DNA from: JBBREP01 sp038202885 | GTDB lineage: Bacteria; Actinomycetota; Acidimicrobiia; IMCC26256; PALSA-610 | Direction: 5' to 3' | DNA: 64,000 nt | Assembly (NCBI GenBank): GCA_038202885.1 | Contig: JBBREP010000006.1 | Span: forward strand, 16,356 to 80,355 | Shown: positions 62,863 through 64,000 of the stretch, in pieces | Numbering within the stretch: the first letter of the stretch is position 1 | Layout of the letters: each line of letters begins with the position of its first letter | Program-made: the position numbers and the translations under genes | Notes under the pieces: generated by a model | Databases searched by the model: none | What the model was told of the DNA's origin: nothing | Seen by the model: the letters and a program-made list of their open reading frames with translations, nothing else

Positions 62863-63878
62863 CGCATACCCCAAGGATCCTCGAACCGCAGTGCGCGTGG
62901 ACAGCCGACGACGTGCGTGACCCCACCACCTGGACCGAGTTGCTCGCGACCAACGAGCTCGCTGAGATCGATGCCGCGCTACGCACTGCGCTCGCCAAGA
63001 GCGACGACGTGCTCGAGATCGCCAAGGACGACTTCCCGCTGCCGGCCGTGTCGGCGCGCCTGCGCCGCATCGAACACGACCTGATCGACGGGCGTGGGTT
63101 CGTACGCATCCGCGGCGTCGATCGCAGCGCGTACAGCCAAGCCGAGATGGAGATCCTTTACTGGGGCATCGGCATGCACCTCGGACTGCCGTGGGCGCAG
63201 AACAAGCACGGTCACGTGCTCGGCGACGTCACCGACCAGCAACGGGCTGTCACCGACCCGACGGCACGCGGCAACGAACTCGGTGGCATTGCGCTCCCCT
63301 TTCATTGCGACGGGTCCGATCTCGTCGGGCTGATGTGCCTGTCGAACGGGCGCGCCGGTGGGCTGTCGTCGGTTGCCAACTCGGTGACGATCCACAACCG
63401 TCTCGTCACCGACCGGCCCGATCTCGCGGCGGCGCTCTACGACGCTTTCCCCTACGACTTCCGCGGCGAACAAGCGCCGGGCGGACAGCCGTATTACACG
63501 GTGCCGGTGTTCAGCGAGTGGAACGACCGGCTGTTCTGTCGATGCATCCCGCCGTACATCCTCGCGTCGCAGCATCACGCGGACGCGCCGCGACTCGATC
63601 CGCTCCATCGAGAAGCACTCGACGCGATCGTCGACATGGCCAACGACCCGCAACACCACGTGGCCATGGACTTGCAACCAGGCGACATGCAGTTCATTAA
63701 CAACTACCACGTGCTCCATGGCCGCACTGCGTACGAGGACGACCGCGCGCACGGCGCCGTGCGGCACCTCAAACGGCTGTGGCTCGAGACGACTGTGCTC
63801 GCCGAACGACCGCCACAGTTCCAGCATCACCGCACGCATTGGAACGCGAAGCGCAGCGCCAGCCGCGTTCAGGTGTGA
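62859..63878 (+). CDS. TauD/TfdA-like Fe(II)/2-oxoglutarate dioxygenase
   Basis: 339 residues. Iron ligands: HCD in LPFHCDGSDLVGLMCL and the distal His in NNYHVLHGRTAYED; Arg of LKRLWLE for 2-oxoglutarate. The long N-terminal helical region distinguishes it from the taurine dioxygenase type at 27589; SELL-like TauD paralogues of this length hydroxylate amides or peptides. ATGA overlap with the deacylase-like gene suggests successive steps in degrading one compound (inference). Confidence 0.85.
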   Translation: MTHTPRILEPQCAWTADDVRDPTTWTELLATNELAEIDAALRTALAKSDDVLEIAKDDFPLPAVSARLRRIEHDLIDGRGFVRIRGVDRSAYSQAEMEILYWGIGMHLGLPWAQNKHGHVLGDVTDQQRAVTDPTARGNELGGIALPFHCDGSDLVGLMCLSNGRAGGLSSVANSVTIHNRLVTDRPDLAAALYDAFPYDFRGEQAPGGQPYYTVPVFSEWNDRLFCRCIPPYILASQHHADAPRLDPLHREALDAIVDMANDPQHHVAMDLQPGDMQFINNYHVLHGRTAYEDDRAHGAVRHLKRLWLETTVLAERPPQFQHHRTHWNAKRSASRVQV

Positions 63879-63934
63879 CGCGACGCGTGCCCGCCAAGGC
63901 GCGCTGACACGTCGAGGGTCGGGCGTCAGGGGCG

Positions 63935-64000
63935 TCAGGCGCCGACGTGCGACGGCTTTGTGCTGCCACCCATGGCCACGGCGACCGCGACCGGAATCGC
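63935..64000 (-). CDS. C-terminal end of an unidentified gene (partial)
   Basis: An open frame enters from the right edge and ends at TGA (63935-63937): AIPVAVAVAMGGSTKPSHVGA. Too short to assign. Short GCGTCAGG repeats follow it. Confidence 0.35.
   Translation of the reverse strand, partial: AIPVAVAVAMGGSTKPSHVGA

Overview
The window is about 64 kb of high-GC, gene-dense bacterial DNA with many GTG starts and 4-base ATGA/GTGA gene overlaps. Its gene families (WS/DGAT acyltransferase, MaoC pair plus DUF35 plus Ltp aldolase, CaiB CoA-transferase, three cytochromes P450, two Baeyer-Villiger-type flavin monooxygenases, acyl-CoA dehydrogenases, a LdtMt2-like L,D-transpeptidase) suggest an actinobacterium. 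An Acidimicrobiia-like lineage is my best guess, as inference only. I see no rRNA, tRNA, CRISPR array or intact transposase.

Layout. 1-12.9 kb: lipid/steroid-type acyl-CoA metabolism. It holds a partial WS/DGAT, a hydratase-DUF35-hydratase-aldolase operon resembling the side-chain-cleaving part of the mycobacterial igr operon (with ChsH2 split in two), a CoA-transferase, a BVMO-alcohol dehydrogenase pair, a GrdB-like gene interrupted by one in-frame UGA that is probably selenocysteine, an AidB-like acyl-CoA dehydrogenase, an MFS exporter and a SnoaL-like protein. 13-24.2 kb: a secreted RTX-repeat protein, P450, BVMO, a Phd/PIN toxin-antitoxin pair, a fatty-acid desaturase behind a strong palindromic operator, an HSL-type hydrolase, an L,D-transpeptidase and a second P450. 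24.2-29.2 kb: a LOG-family protein, the AMMECR1/Memo/radical-SAM trio (AmmeMemoRadiSam), a TauD-like dioxygenase and a methyltransferase.

29.2-36.2 kb is an accessory island of lower GC. It holds a decayed copy of the LOG gene carrying a hairpin element, a three-gene cassette of unknown function with its own promoter, a methyltransferase, a decayed type I restriction-modification locus (HsdM N-terminus and HsdR C-terminus joined by a copy of the same element, a CA microsatellite, a broken YgjP-type metallopeptidase) and an apparently intact PD-(D/E)XK nuclease with a RAMA domain.

36.2-64 kb: a secreted beta-helix protein, a third P450, a DrrAB-like ABC exporter co-directional with an acyl-CoA dehydrogenase and a 2OG oxygenase, a 2343-residue surface protein with PKD and Ig-like super-repeats divergent from a Calx-beta protein, a membrane-anchored FMN glutamate-synthase-like enzyme, lipoproteins, TrpB2, a class III nucleotide cyclase, an HTH/nucleotidyltransferase toxin-antitoxin-like pair, two amidohydrolases and a TauD-like dioxygenase.

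The observations I rate highest are the UGA-containing GrdB-like gene with a SECIS-like hairpin, the unknown three-gene cassette, the element-scarred restriction locus and the six-domain super-repeat of the giant surface protein.
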